Assembly (NCBI GenBank): GCA_037043235.1
Contig: JAWRVZ010000039.1
Coordinates: 2,373,001 to 2,437,000, forward strand
DNA: 64,000 nucleotides
Source of the DNA: Rhodeus uyekii
Lineage: Eukaryota; Chordata; Actinopteri; Cypriniformes; Acheilognathidae
Reading direction: 5' to 3'
The notes under the pieces were generated by a model that searched no databases, had not been told where the DNA came from, and saw nothing but the letters and a program-made list of their open reading frames with translations. Of the stretch, positions 13,451 through 25,090 are shown piece by piece. Within the stretch, counting starts at the first letter, position 1; each line of letters starts with the position of its first letter. A program made the translations under genes and the position numbers.

Positions 13451-15708
13451 TTTCTTATTATAAACTTTAAAAAACAATTGTACTGTATGTATAAACTGCA
13501 GGTGCAAATTAAATTGAACAATTACCAGTATTAAATGTAACATATAATACAAATATTTAACAATACTAAAATATACAAAGATAGTAAAAAGTTCAAAGTG
13601 ATCTGTCAAAAAGACAGTCAATGTAAAAAACGATGCCAAACTCAACAAAACCAACACAGTAGGTTTGTTATACGGCCAAAAACTAGGCTTTTATATGTCT
13701 GGGAGTGACTTTCTTTATCGTTTTCAGTTTCCACTCTTGAGAATTTTTCTTTTGTCATCTAATTGCTCTTCTTTTAGTGGTCTGAGTGGAAATCACAAAA
13801 GAGCTCTTTAGAAAAATATTGCCACCCGGTGAACAGTCAGTAAAACACAGGCGGCACAAAACCTGAAGGTGTCAGAACACACACAAAAAACCCACAACTT
13901 AATGGGTCAGTCTGTACCTTCTGGGTACAAAACAACTTGAGATCATTTTGATTTTTAATTAGTACGGGAAGGATAAAAGTAATGTTGGGACTTTTTGAAA
14001 CATGTCAGATACATAAAGGAGCTCTAAAAAAATGTAATCAAAGTGTAAATATATCGCACTTGTAGCTGAAAGCAAGGGTGTGCCAGGATGCACTGGAATC
14101 AGAATAAGCCTTGTTTTGATTCAAATAAAACTGTTCATTTCTCTGAAGTGGGTGATGAAACAAACTTTGATTATCTGTGAACTCAATATGTCACAGTCGA
14201 CTGGAGACAAAGCAAGGCAGGCCAACAGATGAATAACTGAAAATTTCAATTGAGGCTCATTATCTAATACAGGCATCAAGATGAAGAAATTCAAATGATA
14301 CTATTTATCATGAAAACAAGCCAAAGGCACAAACATATCCAGCGTCTCCAACCAGAATGGAAAAATCGTGACTTTCAAAACAGGTTCAGGCGTACACGTT
14401 CCAGTCTGTGCACCAGGAACAATGACAGATGAATAGCACTATGTAATTTGTGCGTGTGTCTTAGCCCTACGTTTTGGGTCATGTGACTCAAAACCAAGCC
14501 TATTTACAGGCCACTTTCCATTCACCTCTTAAATCTGCTTTAATTGATAGCTTGCAATGGCAAACTTTGCACCTCAGTCATGTTTCAACAAGTTACACAG
14601 CCCTTAGCGAAGGAAACGTGCCGTGATCTTCATCCATCAAAATGTGCTGATCTATTGACGAAGACGCCAAACATTGACAGTGAAACATATGAATGAAATG
14701 ATGCGTACAGGCCTAACCTTGTCATAATAGTAAACACATGTGACATCCTGCCGAGAGGTTTTATTACCGCTTTGATAAAAGGAGAAAAGAACAGCCAGGA
14801 GGCAGAACTCCCACAGACTTTATTGTCTTATTTTGAGGAAGTATTACCAGAGTAAATAGGATACAGAGAAAAAGAAGAGGAAGGGGAAAAAACGGTGAGA
14901 ACATGGTGCCACAGGGTAGAAAAGCTGAATGTGGTAAGAAGGTATAACTTCTGGTGTTTAAAATTCTGCAATTTACGGTACTCCCCCTATGCTGTTACAA
15001 ATCTGTATAACATTATTCTTCTGCAGAACACAAAATTTTTTTTCAGTCAACAGGGTACAAAACCACTGGACCTCATTTTCTGAAACATTTTTCAAAACAT
15101 CTTCTTTTGTGTTTTGTAGAAAAAAAGAAAGTTCCGACAATTAAGTAAATAATGATTGAGTTTTCGGTTTAATTCTATCATTTATCTGAATGTTCTCATG
15201 GGAATTTTAACCTCAATAACCAAATAAATAATGGAAAACACATCTAGTTTGGAAACTCAACCAAAACACTGCAAAAGGAGTTCTCAGGTATCCTTAAAAT
15301 CTGATATTATGATTTACGGTGGTATTGTGCTCACCACAAAACCACCTAACACGTGAACTGTGTCCTAATGTTCTAAAAGGAACTCAGGAGAGAAATAGTT
15401 TATAAAGGAAAAGTATCATATCATGGTGACCTTTTATACTCATCAAAACATTTTTAAAAGGCACTAGTTATTGTTATACGTCACACTGTAATCCAGTATC
15501 CTAATTGCTCTGGGACCACAAAAGAATAGGAATAGAATTTTTCCTACGTTGAACACTGTAAATAGAACAAAAAACACTAGATCAAAACGGAAGTGATGAA
15601 TATATGTCCTCATTAGCCAAAAAGTCTTTTATGCCAACTTATTGATGCCAAAAAGAAAGAATCAGACTGGCCTAGCAGTCTGTTGGCAAAAGGAAGCGAC
15701 TTGTGATT
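13451..15708. other. Intergenic / possible 3' UTR of the PDE9A-type gene
   Basis: No exon supported. A minus-strand AATAAA (plus 'ctttattg', about 14818-14825) could serve as the polyadenylation signal of the phosphodiesterase gene, about 0.9 kb beyond its candidate stop codon. That is position-based inference only. Confidence 0.3.
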
Positions 15709-15795
15709 TCATGAATCGATCGGGTGACCCTTCAGATTGAGTGGATTCAAACCAGCCATGGTCAACACCAGCCCAGTGCCAAACAGATCCTCACA
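15709..15795 (-). CDS. pde9a: Candidate terminal exon of the PDE9A-type gene
   Basis: After the acceptor 'tgtgttccag' the sequence reads, in the phase required by the upstream exon, 28 codons beginning CEDLFGTGLVLTMAG and ending GHPIDS, then TGA. The length fits the family (human tail 31 residues). Weak points are the poor polypyrimidine tract and the lack of resemblance to the mammalian C-terminus, which is itself poorly conserved. The intron between this and 17198 contains the CpG-rich foldback element. Confidence 0.4.
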   Translation of the reverse strand, partial: CEDLFGTGLVLTMAGLNPLNLKGHPIDS

Positions 15796-18700
15796 CTGGA
15801 ACACAGTCCACACAGTGCATACAGGTCAAAAATTAGACTCCTGAAATTACACATGAAAACACATCAAAAATAACATCAAACTCCACTTTAAAAAGCACAG
15901 ATCAGGGAAATACTAATAAGATACAAGTTAAGGGAAAAAACTTCAGCACATACGAATTAAATGCTTGGATTTCTGGCATAACATTGCACTCTAATGTATG
16001 AAGTCAAATTAATCAATACTATATCAAATACTTACATAGTATCATTACATTCGCAGAAGTGCTTATTTCTTCTTCCCTCATAATGACATGTTTTCTGTTT
16101 TTTTCTTCTGTGCCTCATTGAACAAAAAACACACCTTTATGTTAGAAAGATGGGACTCTGTGATCCCAGATAGTTATGAACATTTGCATGTATACTTATA
16201 ATATACATACAGTACATTATGTATATATTTACACAGACACACAGACACACAGACACACAGACACAGACACAGACACAGACACAGACACAGACACAGACAC
16301 ACACCAATAGTTCAAACAGTTCAAAGGTTGATTCAAAGAATACTACCAGCACAATGGTTTTCAACATTGATAAAAATAAGAAATGTTTCTTGAGCTCCAA
16401 ATCAGCATTTTAGAATGATTTCTGAAGGATTAAGTGACGATGAAGACTGGAGTATAAGGAATAAATCACAATTTAAAGGGGCAGTCACACAGCCGATCAT
16501 GCACAAATCACTCACAAATCACGCACAGATTGGGTTTGTGCGTGCTTGTGCGTCGAGAAATTATTCCACGAACATTCGACGCACGCCCGACGCATGAATC
16601 ACTGACGGAGCGCGTCCAAACACGCACGCTTCGCGAACGTTCCACGTAAAAGCACTTTCAGAATCCACTTTGTCAGTGGAATGAACATGATACGTGCGCG
16701 GTTCATGCGTGATGTGAAGGTGGGGCGTCAGTGAATGGACGTGGACGTGCGCGGTTTTGAACCAGTTCCGACGCATAAGCACTGACGGCTGACGCGTGTC
16801 CCGCGCATAGTCACGCATACTCGACGCATAAACTACGCACGCTGACAAAAATTTGGAACCGTTCAAAACTCAAAATCACGCACAAACCGCCTTCGACGTA
16901 CATCCACTTACATCACTGACGGTCCTTGTTCGTTCCACCGACGAATTATGCATACGACGCACGCTCCGCGCAGATTAACGAAAATCTGTGCGTAATTCGT
17001 GCGTGATTCATGCGTTTTCGCTGTGTGACTGGCCCTTAAAATAAATACAAATAAAACTGTTATTTTAAAATATAATAATATTATATGTAATAGATAATAT
17101 ATTTAATATTTTTTTACTGTATTTTTGTTCAAAATGCAGCCCTGATAAGAGGCTTTTTTCAACAGTAAACTCTGACCATGAGCTGAGGAGCATTTACCTC
17201 GGTCATGGCATCATCAATTTGCTTCAGCTCCTCATAGTGGTCGCGTGAGTCTCTGAGAGGCTGCACCATAATCTCTTCAATCTGAGGGAACAGCTAAGAG
17301 GAACATATGAGGGTGAGCAAATGGTGTAAAAGTAACATTAGAACAAACACCAAAGACGACTTCTTTCCCTCACCTTCATGACAGTTTCAAACATGGGGAT
17401 GAGGACAAATTTAATGAAGCCAATCTGGGCTGTGGGCTTGGTGACTTTGTCTCTGTCCATGAAGGGTGCCACAGGAAGCCCCTCAGATTTCTCTCTATCA
17501 CTCTGAAAAAAGACAAGACAGCATAAACTAACCCACATGTCACTGTAGAGCAATTACAACACAAGATGGAGAGTCAGCAAACCTGCATGAAGTATTCCTC
17601 CAGAAGACAGTCCACCCACGGCTCTGCCACCTCTGTAGGCCGGACTTCATTGGAAATGTCACAGCATTTGATGAGGACCATCTTCAGCTGGAACACATGA
17701 CAAACAACAAACTTTACTTTACTTTTCCAACTTTACTTGTCAAATTCATGCCATATCCCCGCTGAAAAACACATCTTTCTTCTGGTCTTAGCAGGTCAAG
17801 ACTGGTCTTAGCTTTTTTTTGTTTAAAGGGTCTACCAGTCTTGCCAAACTAGCAGTATAGCTTTTTGACAATGAGGTCTCTAAACTGCTAAAATGTGTCC
17901 CAAACCCCTCTAAAACACCCCAGATAAATACTAGCAGAGCATCATAGACTGGTTTAAGATGTATTTTTGGCAGGGAGAGTGTATGATACATACGCAAGTT
18001 ACATGCTCCTCATTGGTGAAGTCAAAATTTTCCACTTTGTGCTTGAAAGAGTCCAGAATCTCACCATGCCTGGCCATATCCGTGGCCAAAATCAGTGTGA
18101 TGATAGCCTGCCAATACATTGTTATTATTACAACATATATATAAATGTCAATATACTGATGATAACGGTAATAATTTTGAAATTGTGTTAAAACTACACA
18201 TACAATAATCCACTGCAGTAACTATTTGTTTGCCACTCCTAATCATATTAGGTGGCAATAGTGAGGCATTACACTACCATCATCAAATTTTAAAAAGAAG
18301 ACCACAACATTATAGCTGCTGCTGCTGCTGAACAATATCGTGTTGGAGTCGAAAAGGAGAAACTACAACCAAAAAAAGTTACAAACTATATTTCCAACTC
18401 CATACACTATTTTGAGTGTGATTCATTCATGATTCATAACCATAGTTATTGAAGAAATTGACAGATACGATTATTTCCTTTATTTGATAATGTTTTGCAA
18501 ATTATATGATAATGAATCGCAAATTCTTTCGACTATGATAATCATTTAGAGTACTTAAATGAAGTTGATATTTTATGCTATACCTGTCGGATCTGTTTAA
18601 AAGCCTCTGGATCCACATTGGCAAATATGTTACACTCCGGCAATGAGAGTATCTGGAAGGCCACAGCGCAATGGTGATTCTCAAGTGGCGAGATATCGTT

Positions 18701-21700
18701 GTAGCGCACTGCCAACTCGGTGCGAGCATTGATTTGATATCTGCATAAGAAAAGCCAGTGAATGCTTTAGATTATCTTGTCATGGAAAATGGTTAATAAG
18801 TTAAATGGCATGGATATAATAAGACTGTCATCACCAACGTGCAATCAAATACCTGGGTACACCTGTATGATTTTTATGAGAACTGACTCAAGACCATAAT
18901 TACACAGAAGCGAAGATCTTACGTGTTGTTGTATCCAGGGTGGTCTAAGTCGTGACACACGGCAGCAGTCATTAAAATGCCCAGATCTGTCAGTGTGAGC
19001 TTTTCCTGTGGGCCACACACAGGTTTCCACTTTTACTCTTCCACAGTAATTGCTGTACCAATTGCTACTTATGTAACGCTCTCACCTGGAGGTTGCAGAG
19101 GTGGATCACGCCATACATCATCTGACTCACACAGAAACAATGGCGAAAATTATGGAAAGGGTTGCTACGGTAATTTTCCTGAATGCCCAGCTGAGTACAT
19201 ATAAAAAGAATCCGGAACATCAGAGCTGTTAACCTGGAAAATTCAGTGGAAATCACTTTTCTTGCACCCTTTCATTGCTACAATTATACTAATTTTCTTA
19301 CCAGCCAGCGTTTGAGTGTAATTGGGTTCATGTTAAACTCTTTCACAAGGCCTAAGTCATGGTACATGTACTCCAGACAGCTCAACATCTGATGAAAAAA
19401 AGAGCTTGAATGCATCATTTCACCTCTAATTGTACTGTATATCTCACCAAGTTAAACTCACTTCATTGTGTTCCCAGTGCCAAACATCAAAGGTTGGTTT
19501 CTTCAGTGCTTCAATTGTCTCCTGAGAAAGTGTGTACTGAGGAAATCAAAACTAACAGAGATTAATAACATAGAGAGAGACTATATGTTCTCCCACAGGG
19601 TCCATAATTCAATCAATGCATGTCATAAAACTTTAAAACACCTTTGGGTAGCTGGGGACGTCACGTCTAGGGGTTAATTTCTTTCCATCGTCTGAGAAAT
19701 TGTATTTGCATGGACAATTCACTCTGAAAGGAGAGTAGTGGATTAGTCATTTAGATACCTTTGTATTTCTGGTTTGGAAAAGAGTTGCATGATGGTGGCT
19801 CTAGATGGATAAGCAGATAGGTGGTCATGCTTGCTTTGATTTTCTGTGGGAAAAGTTTCCTTTCACTTACCTTGCCCCTGCTCTGGACGTCATTTCATCT
19901 CTCAGTTTCCTCAGGTCATTTTTGCACTTTTCAATCTCCACGACCTTCAACCCCTCCACTGTATGCAACATTATAGAAGAGTGTTTTTTAATTGTAAGCT
20001 ATTCTGAGTGTTGTTTTTTATCATCTTTAAGTGTACGTAGATGCCACATTCGACCGCTTCTTGGAATGGTCAGTGTGCCGTCACTCACAGTAAGAATAAA
20101 TTTCGCCACATTGCACAGCTTCGTATTGTGTACTGCCGAGATCTTCCGAAGAAATGGGAAGAAATAGGTGAGAATGTGTTGGTTTGTGTTTTTATGTTAC
20201 AGATTTTTACAATGGTACTTTTAAAATGTTTTTACTTTCACTATGGTAACTTTTTACTATTGTGTTAGCTGATACCCTGTTTGTTCATGGACCACTGTTT
20301 TCACCGCACCAAAATTACGGGTGGATTACATATCGCTGCCAGTAGAAACGGCTACTAATGAGGCATCTACGTTATATTTCTATATAGTTCTATATTGTGT
20401 TTGGAAAAAATTCTGTTAGTCTGTGATCCTTAGTTTTATAGTTTATGATGCCGAGTACAAAGCTGGCAATTGAATGATGATTAGTGTTTTAAAATCTGTT
20501 TCGATTTTCATTTAGAAGTCATGTAGTGTATTCCAGATTTAAGTCAACAACAAAACCAGATAAAACACAAGACAATAGCAAACCATTACATACGTTCTAC
20601 TCTCTTCTCCAGCATAGCCAGTCTGTTTGTCACTTCCGTTTTAAGTTCGTTGATCCTGAACGCTCTGTAGAGAGAAGAACAAAAGGATTTTCCTGGTTTT
20701 AGTACAGAAACGGTGAATTACGGTGAAAGAGATTAATCTCCAGTCCATGGGAAAACAAACACGTACATTACCTACTGAACTGCTCTGCTACCTGTGCAAG
20801 CACATTCTGAAACATCTCTTCCTTTTCTGTGGAGTTAAATACACAGGCTATAAATCAGGGCAGATCAGCTCTTGGCTCTAAACATTATAATGAGTGAATG
20901 TAGATCTAGTGTACAATAGGTTATAAGTAAGAGTCAAACACTGTGAAAAACAGTGAAAAATGAAGCTTGTTACCTCCCAGCTGGCCGCTAGACAAAGGAA
21001 TGACTTTGTACAGGGAGCTAAAAGGACAAAATGGGACCATTAACTGACAGATCAAACTGAAAATTAACATAACTGCTTATACAAACAACAAGACCCAGGC
21101 TGAATTATACTTAGGGGTGTTGGTGGGCATTGTGGGATCGATGGACACAAAAGCCCCTTCAGGGTTTACCATCATTATAGCAGTGTTCCTACAAACAGAA
21201 TAAATAAAATGGGAAATTGGATGGATTTATGAGGTTTAACCACTGAACATGTTGTACACTATAGAGAACTTCATTCTCAACTGCTGCACGTTTGCAAAAT
21301 GGATTGAGGTGTTGATTAGTAGTGATATCAGTGATATACAGACCTAGGGATATTGGAAGAGGAACACAGCAGTTCTTTGATATCACATGGGCTGCAGTGT
21401 CGACTGAAAAGTACCTATAAAATACAAATAAGGGTGTGTTAGCAATATTATGTCTGTATTTGTCATCATACTTGTACTACAATGAGAACAAATATATATC
21501 TTTAACATCTTAATAAGCAGTATGAGATCAAATTTAGGCTTTGGCTTAAGTCTCCTGCTTCTCTGGTTCTTTCATTGCCAAAACACACCCCAGTAATCTG
21601 ACATGCTTCTCCTCTAAAGGTTTACTCTTTACACTTTACTCAGATTTACTCAGAGCCTATAATATATGATCAAACATAATATGCTTCAGCTTTGCTATCC

Positions 21701-23512
21701 ACATAATTATAATGCCATCTCAGTTCTCCAGTTTTACTCCAATTAGTACAGCCAAAAACAATCTTCATTGGATTAATTTTCCTATGATCACTGTAAAGCT
21801 GCTTTTTTGAAACAATCTGTACTGTAAAAAGCACTATAAAAATGGATTTGACTTGACTACAGGACTCCAAATCTCCAGAGCTATGGTAAAGCCATTTGTA
21901 TAAAAACAAGTTTCTTTTTAATGGCTTTTAATTAAAATCCATTTAAAGCAGCCATTTTTCATAGAGTGATTTCATCTTGATTTACTAATTAAACAAATTT
22001 GAGCACTTTCTCCTCAATGACAAAATTAATGCAGCCTTTGTGAGCATAAGAGACTCCTTACAAAAAACATTTTTCAAAATCTTACCAACCCTAAACTCTT
22101 GAATTGTAGTGAAAATATTCATCTAAAAATAACTTGACAATGTTACATTTTAAAGGGTTGTTTAGGACTGATATGTTCATTTAATTACATTAAGTTCATT
22201 TAAAATTTTGTTTTAAAAATGACTAAGAGAACAACACATTGTGAAAAAGGCAGCTGTGGAAGATAGGTTCAGATCCCCAGTATATCTACACTCAACTAAA
22301 AGATTATTAGGAACACCATACTAATACTGTGTTTGACCCCCTTTCGCCTTCAGAACTGCCTTAATTCTACGTGGCATTGATTCAACAAGGTGCTGAAAGC
22401 ATTCTTTAGAAGCGTTGGCCCATATTGATAGGATAGCATCTTGCAGTTGATGGAGATTTGTGGGATGCACATCCAGGGCACGAAGCTCCCGTTCCACCAC
22501 ATCCCAAAGATGCTCTATTGGGTTGAGATCTGGTGACTGTGGGGCCATTTTAGTGCAGTGAACTCATTGTCATGTTCAAGAAACCAAGTTAAAATGATTC
22601 GAGCTTTGTGATATGGTGCATAAAGGGATGGACATGGTCTGAAACAATTCTCAGGCATTAATGAGAAATTGAACAGGTGTTCCTAATAATCCTTTAGGCG
22701 AGTGTATATTACAGTAAACATATGCCACTCTCAGTGTTCAATGTCCACTTGGTCTTTATGAGCTCTTTGGATGTTGTGTGAACTTCAAGTGCTGAATCGG
22801 ACATATGCATGTTCTGCCATATTCCCTTTTCATATGTACAAACCTCCTACATTTTTGTGATTAAAAAAATCTTAAGAAGTTTCTAGAATATGTCAAATCC
22901 AATCATGGATGATAATGTGAGTATTGAATATGATTGAGCATATGTAGAACAACACTCTCTAAATTGGACTTATTTGAAGACAACCAATTAACCATTTCTC
23001 TAGGAAACAGGAGAAAACAATGTGTTGAGTGTCACAACAACATGCAGTGTCAGTCACACCAGCTTTATTTTTAACCTGTGCACACTGATGTCCCAGCACT
23101 CCTCTTGACAGATTAATTACCTGCTTAAATCATCTTGTTTAGAGAATCAGCATTTCAGATCTAAGATATTAGTAATACACCAATATACCGGCCAGACCCA
23201 TATTTGGCCTTTCCAAGCTTTATCAATGGATAATAAGCAATTTTTCTTTTCAGTATTTGTCAAAAAATATTTCATTGGATTAAATTTTCCATAACATTGA
23301 ATAGTCAACCTTATATTGGTATCACTATTGTCAGTAAAAAATCCATATTAGTCAGCCACCAATTGTAATTTCATGACAACCACTAAATTCTTGAGTTTAA
23401 ATTCAGATAAACATGAGTTTGTTAAAACATTGAAGACACTCACCTTCTGCATTTTGCCGTCTACATCCAAATAGATGGTTTTGGAAGTGTAGGAGGAGGA
23501 GCCAGACCCCAT
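15709..23512 (-). CDS. pde9a: High-affinity cGMP-specific phosphodiesterase 9A (PDE9A-type)
   Basis: Hydrolyses cGMP to 5'-GMP in the cytosol. Coding exons in order: 23512-23444, 21414-21344, 21188-21111, 21017-20974, 20826-20772, 20664-20594, 19958-19871, 19723-19642, 19536-19462, 19388-19302, 19190-19086, 19005-18923, 18740-18584, 18107-17994, 17687-17583, 17502-17374, 17293-17198. All chain in phase to 503 codons. The start (MGSGSSSYTSKTIYLDVDGK) matches the PDE9A N-terminus. The catalytic domain is complete: HNFRH (H253, H257), HDLDHPGYNN (H293, D294; the class I PDE metal motif), CCDISNE (D403) and TAQIGF (Q454, the invariant purine-binding Gln), all one residue off human PDE9A2 numbering. 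A leucine-rich helical stretch spans about residues 85-155. A candidate last exon (15795-15709, 28 codons then TGA, phase 0) brings the total to 531 residues against 533 in human, but its sequence is unlike the human tail. A 5' UTR acceptor may lie at 23611/23612. Paralogue not resolved. Confidence 0.93.
16231..16305. repeat. (CAGACA)n microsatellite
   Basis: Compound CACAGA / CAGACA repeat in the putative last intron of the PDE9A-type gene. Any open frame across it is an artefact of the repeat. Confidence 0.85.
16320..16470 (-). repeat. Interspersed repeat ('cagtgtcacatgatccttcag' family), copy 2
   Basis: Reverse-strand copy recognised by 'gtttcttgagctccaaatcagcatttta' and 'gaatgatttctgaagga', the complement of the motifs in the copies at 13.3 and 53.2 kb. 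Truncated by the adjoining foldback element. Confidence 0.55.
16476..17042. mobile_element. CpG-rich foldback MITE with long imperfect terminal inverted repeats
   Basis: The left end reads 'aaaggggcagtcacacagcc' and the right end, reverse-complemented, reads 'aagggccagtcacacagcg'. The inverted similarity continues inward: 'gcacaaatcacgcacagatt' on the left against 'cgcacgaattacgcacagattt' on the right. TTAA-containing hexamers sit at both edges, so a TTAA (piggyBac-like) target is possible but not proven. The interior is filled with 'acgcac / gacgca' words and is far richer in CpG than anything around it. No coding capacity; it lies in the putative last intron of the PDE9A-type gene. Confidence 0.75.
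21945..22035 (-). repeat. Short interspersed repeat, inverted partner of 28.3 kb copy
   Basis: The segment containing 'tcatcttgatttactaatta' and 'aacaaatttgagcactttctcctcaatgacaaaa' is the reverse complement, with few differences, of a segment at about 28325-28400. Family unknown. Confidence 0.6.
22287..22706 (-). mobile_element. Internally deleted Tc1/mariner-like element
   Basis: The ends are inverted: left 'tacactcaactaaaagatta' then 'ttaggaacacc'; right (reversed) 'tacactcgcctaaaggatta' then 'ttaggaacacc', both bounded by TA. Only the 3' part of the transposase frame survives (22548-22321), with the Tc1 motif SPDLNPIEHLWDVVERE that carries the last acidic residue of the DDE triad. At about 420 bp, against 1.2-1.6 kb for a full element, it is a dead deletion derivative, sitting in intron 1 of the PDE9A-type gene. 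Confidence 0.88.
22321..22548 (-). pseudogene. Tc1-like transposase C-terminal remnant
   Basis: A 75-codon frame starting within the catalytic domain (APQSPDLNPIEHLWDV). The DNA-binding domain and the first two catalytic aspartates are gone, so it cannot encode an active transposase. Confidence 0.85.
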
Positions 23513-23612
23513 GCTGACAGGATGAACTGTGTGATACACCTGTCCCAGTACCACTAACCAGGAGCAGATCCACCAAGACCAGCTCTCAAAATGCCTATAA
23601 CAAAATCTCCTC

Positions 23613-24585
23613 TGCAAATAAATACACAAAGAATGACTTTCACATGTGAAGTAGAGTCTTTAACCCTAGTTAACCCTTCATATTGTGCTAATCCTTCTCT
23701 AATGCAGGGTCAAAAAGCAATATGACACTGCTTAAAAAAATATTTACTTTTGTTCATTAAATGAGTCGATGTACTCAGAGCTATTACAACATCATGAACT
23801 CTCAATTTACGCTACACCTCAATTATCATGACAAACAGGCATAGCGTCACCTGAAACTTTCTTGAAAATGGAACCTAAAGGCAAGCCACATTTATTTCTG
23901 ACCATGTAACTTAATCTGTACATAATGAAATGTTCTATTCGTAGCATTGCAGACTGAAATTTTGAGACAGAAAATAGCAGTCTTGCCTGTGCGGCGTCAG
24001 CAGCTCCAGCTTCTCCCTGCTCCCAGCCGTCCCAGGTGCTCAATGGAGCCAAATAGAGCAAGGGAGCATGGAAAACCTGGGGGCACTGAAGGACCCTGAA
24101 TATAATTGTCACTCTCACTGTTGTCAGGGGAAACAGTTACTACAGTGAAAAAGTGCCCAACCCCCTTGATGTCTGTTGTAATCGTTTAATTTAGTCCTTT
24201 TGTTGTCCATCACGCTTAATTTTGCAGCCCACCCTAGAGTCTCTATTTACATCTGAAAAAATTATGACCCATTGTGTCAAATACAGCTTTAACCCTTGAA
24301 CATGATGCGATTCATGAGTCTTGGAGTGGAGAAAAATAATACATTTCATTAACTCTGAAAACGTTTCAGCTCCTCTCAAACAGTTCTTTCACACAGCAGA
24401 TGAAACACTAACAGATTTCTCTATAACATAACTATACTAAAATGATTATTTACTTGAAACATAATAGTGGTACGTTAAAAGATTTGTGTAACAATTTTTT
24501 CATGAAATTTGTTATTTTTTGACTAATCATTAATATTAAACTAGATGAGTAAAGTTTTTAAACAAACTGTTTACGTTATCTTGAG
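23613..24585. other. Upstream region of the PDE9A-type gene
   Basis: A GC-richer patch around 23990-24070 could mark an upstream non-coding exon or promoter, since the acceptor at 23611/23612 implies one. No core promoter motif could be singled out. Confidence 0.25.
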
Positions 24586-25090
24586 AGCCTAGCTTGAAAG
24601 TTTAAACTTTTTGAAAGATTTATTATGAATTAGCATATCGCTAGCAATATTTAGCGTGAATTAGCATGTCGCTAGCAAGATTTAGCGTGAATTAACACGT
24701 TTGCTAAAATAGTTTAGCATTAACTAGCATGTGCCTAGGATGATTTAGCTTGAATTAGCAAGTCGCTAGCATGTTCTAGGTTAGTTGGTAGGCTTTGTCA
24801 GTAATAGATACAAAGTGGATGAAGCTTAAATACTCCATTAGAGTCAATGTAACAAAAGTGTTCAACCCCTGAATGAAAGTCTATGGAACTTTCATGATTT
24901 TAATCTTCAGTTTTTTAGGAAAACCATAAGTTGGATCAGTCTGAAAAGATACAGCGGAGTCAGAACAGGTCTGAAGTCTGAGCCGAGTTTAGTGCTTGTA
25001 GCTTTAAAGCTCTAGGAGGAGATACATTTAGAAATTTGGAACAGAAGAAGAATAAGTTTAAACAGTAGAACAGTAAGTTGACTTTCTCAA
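24585..25090. repeat. GCTAGC-type minisatellite inside a larger interspersed repeat
   Basis: From about 24625 to 24775 an imperfect 30-35-bp unit ('gaattagcatgtcgctagca' plus 'agatttagcgt') is repeated about five times. It is followed by non-tandem sequence up to about 25090 that looks like the body of the same element. The pattern resembles tandem arrays in non-autonomous cyprinid DNA elements; the family is not assigned. Confidence 0.65.

Noticed and set aside
16137..16413. Cys-Val and Thr-Gln repeat frames
   Set aside because: Artefacts of the CAGACA repeat on both strands.
24620..24780. CRISPR-like array
   Set aside because: Imperfect head-to-tail units without unique spacers in a vertebrate genome; it is a minisatellite.
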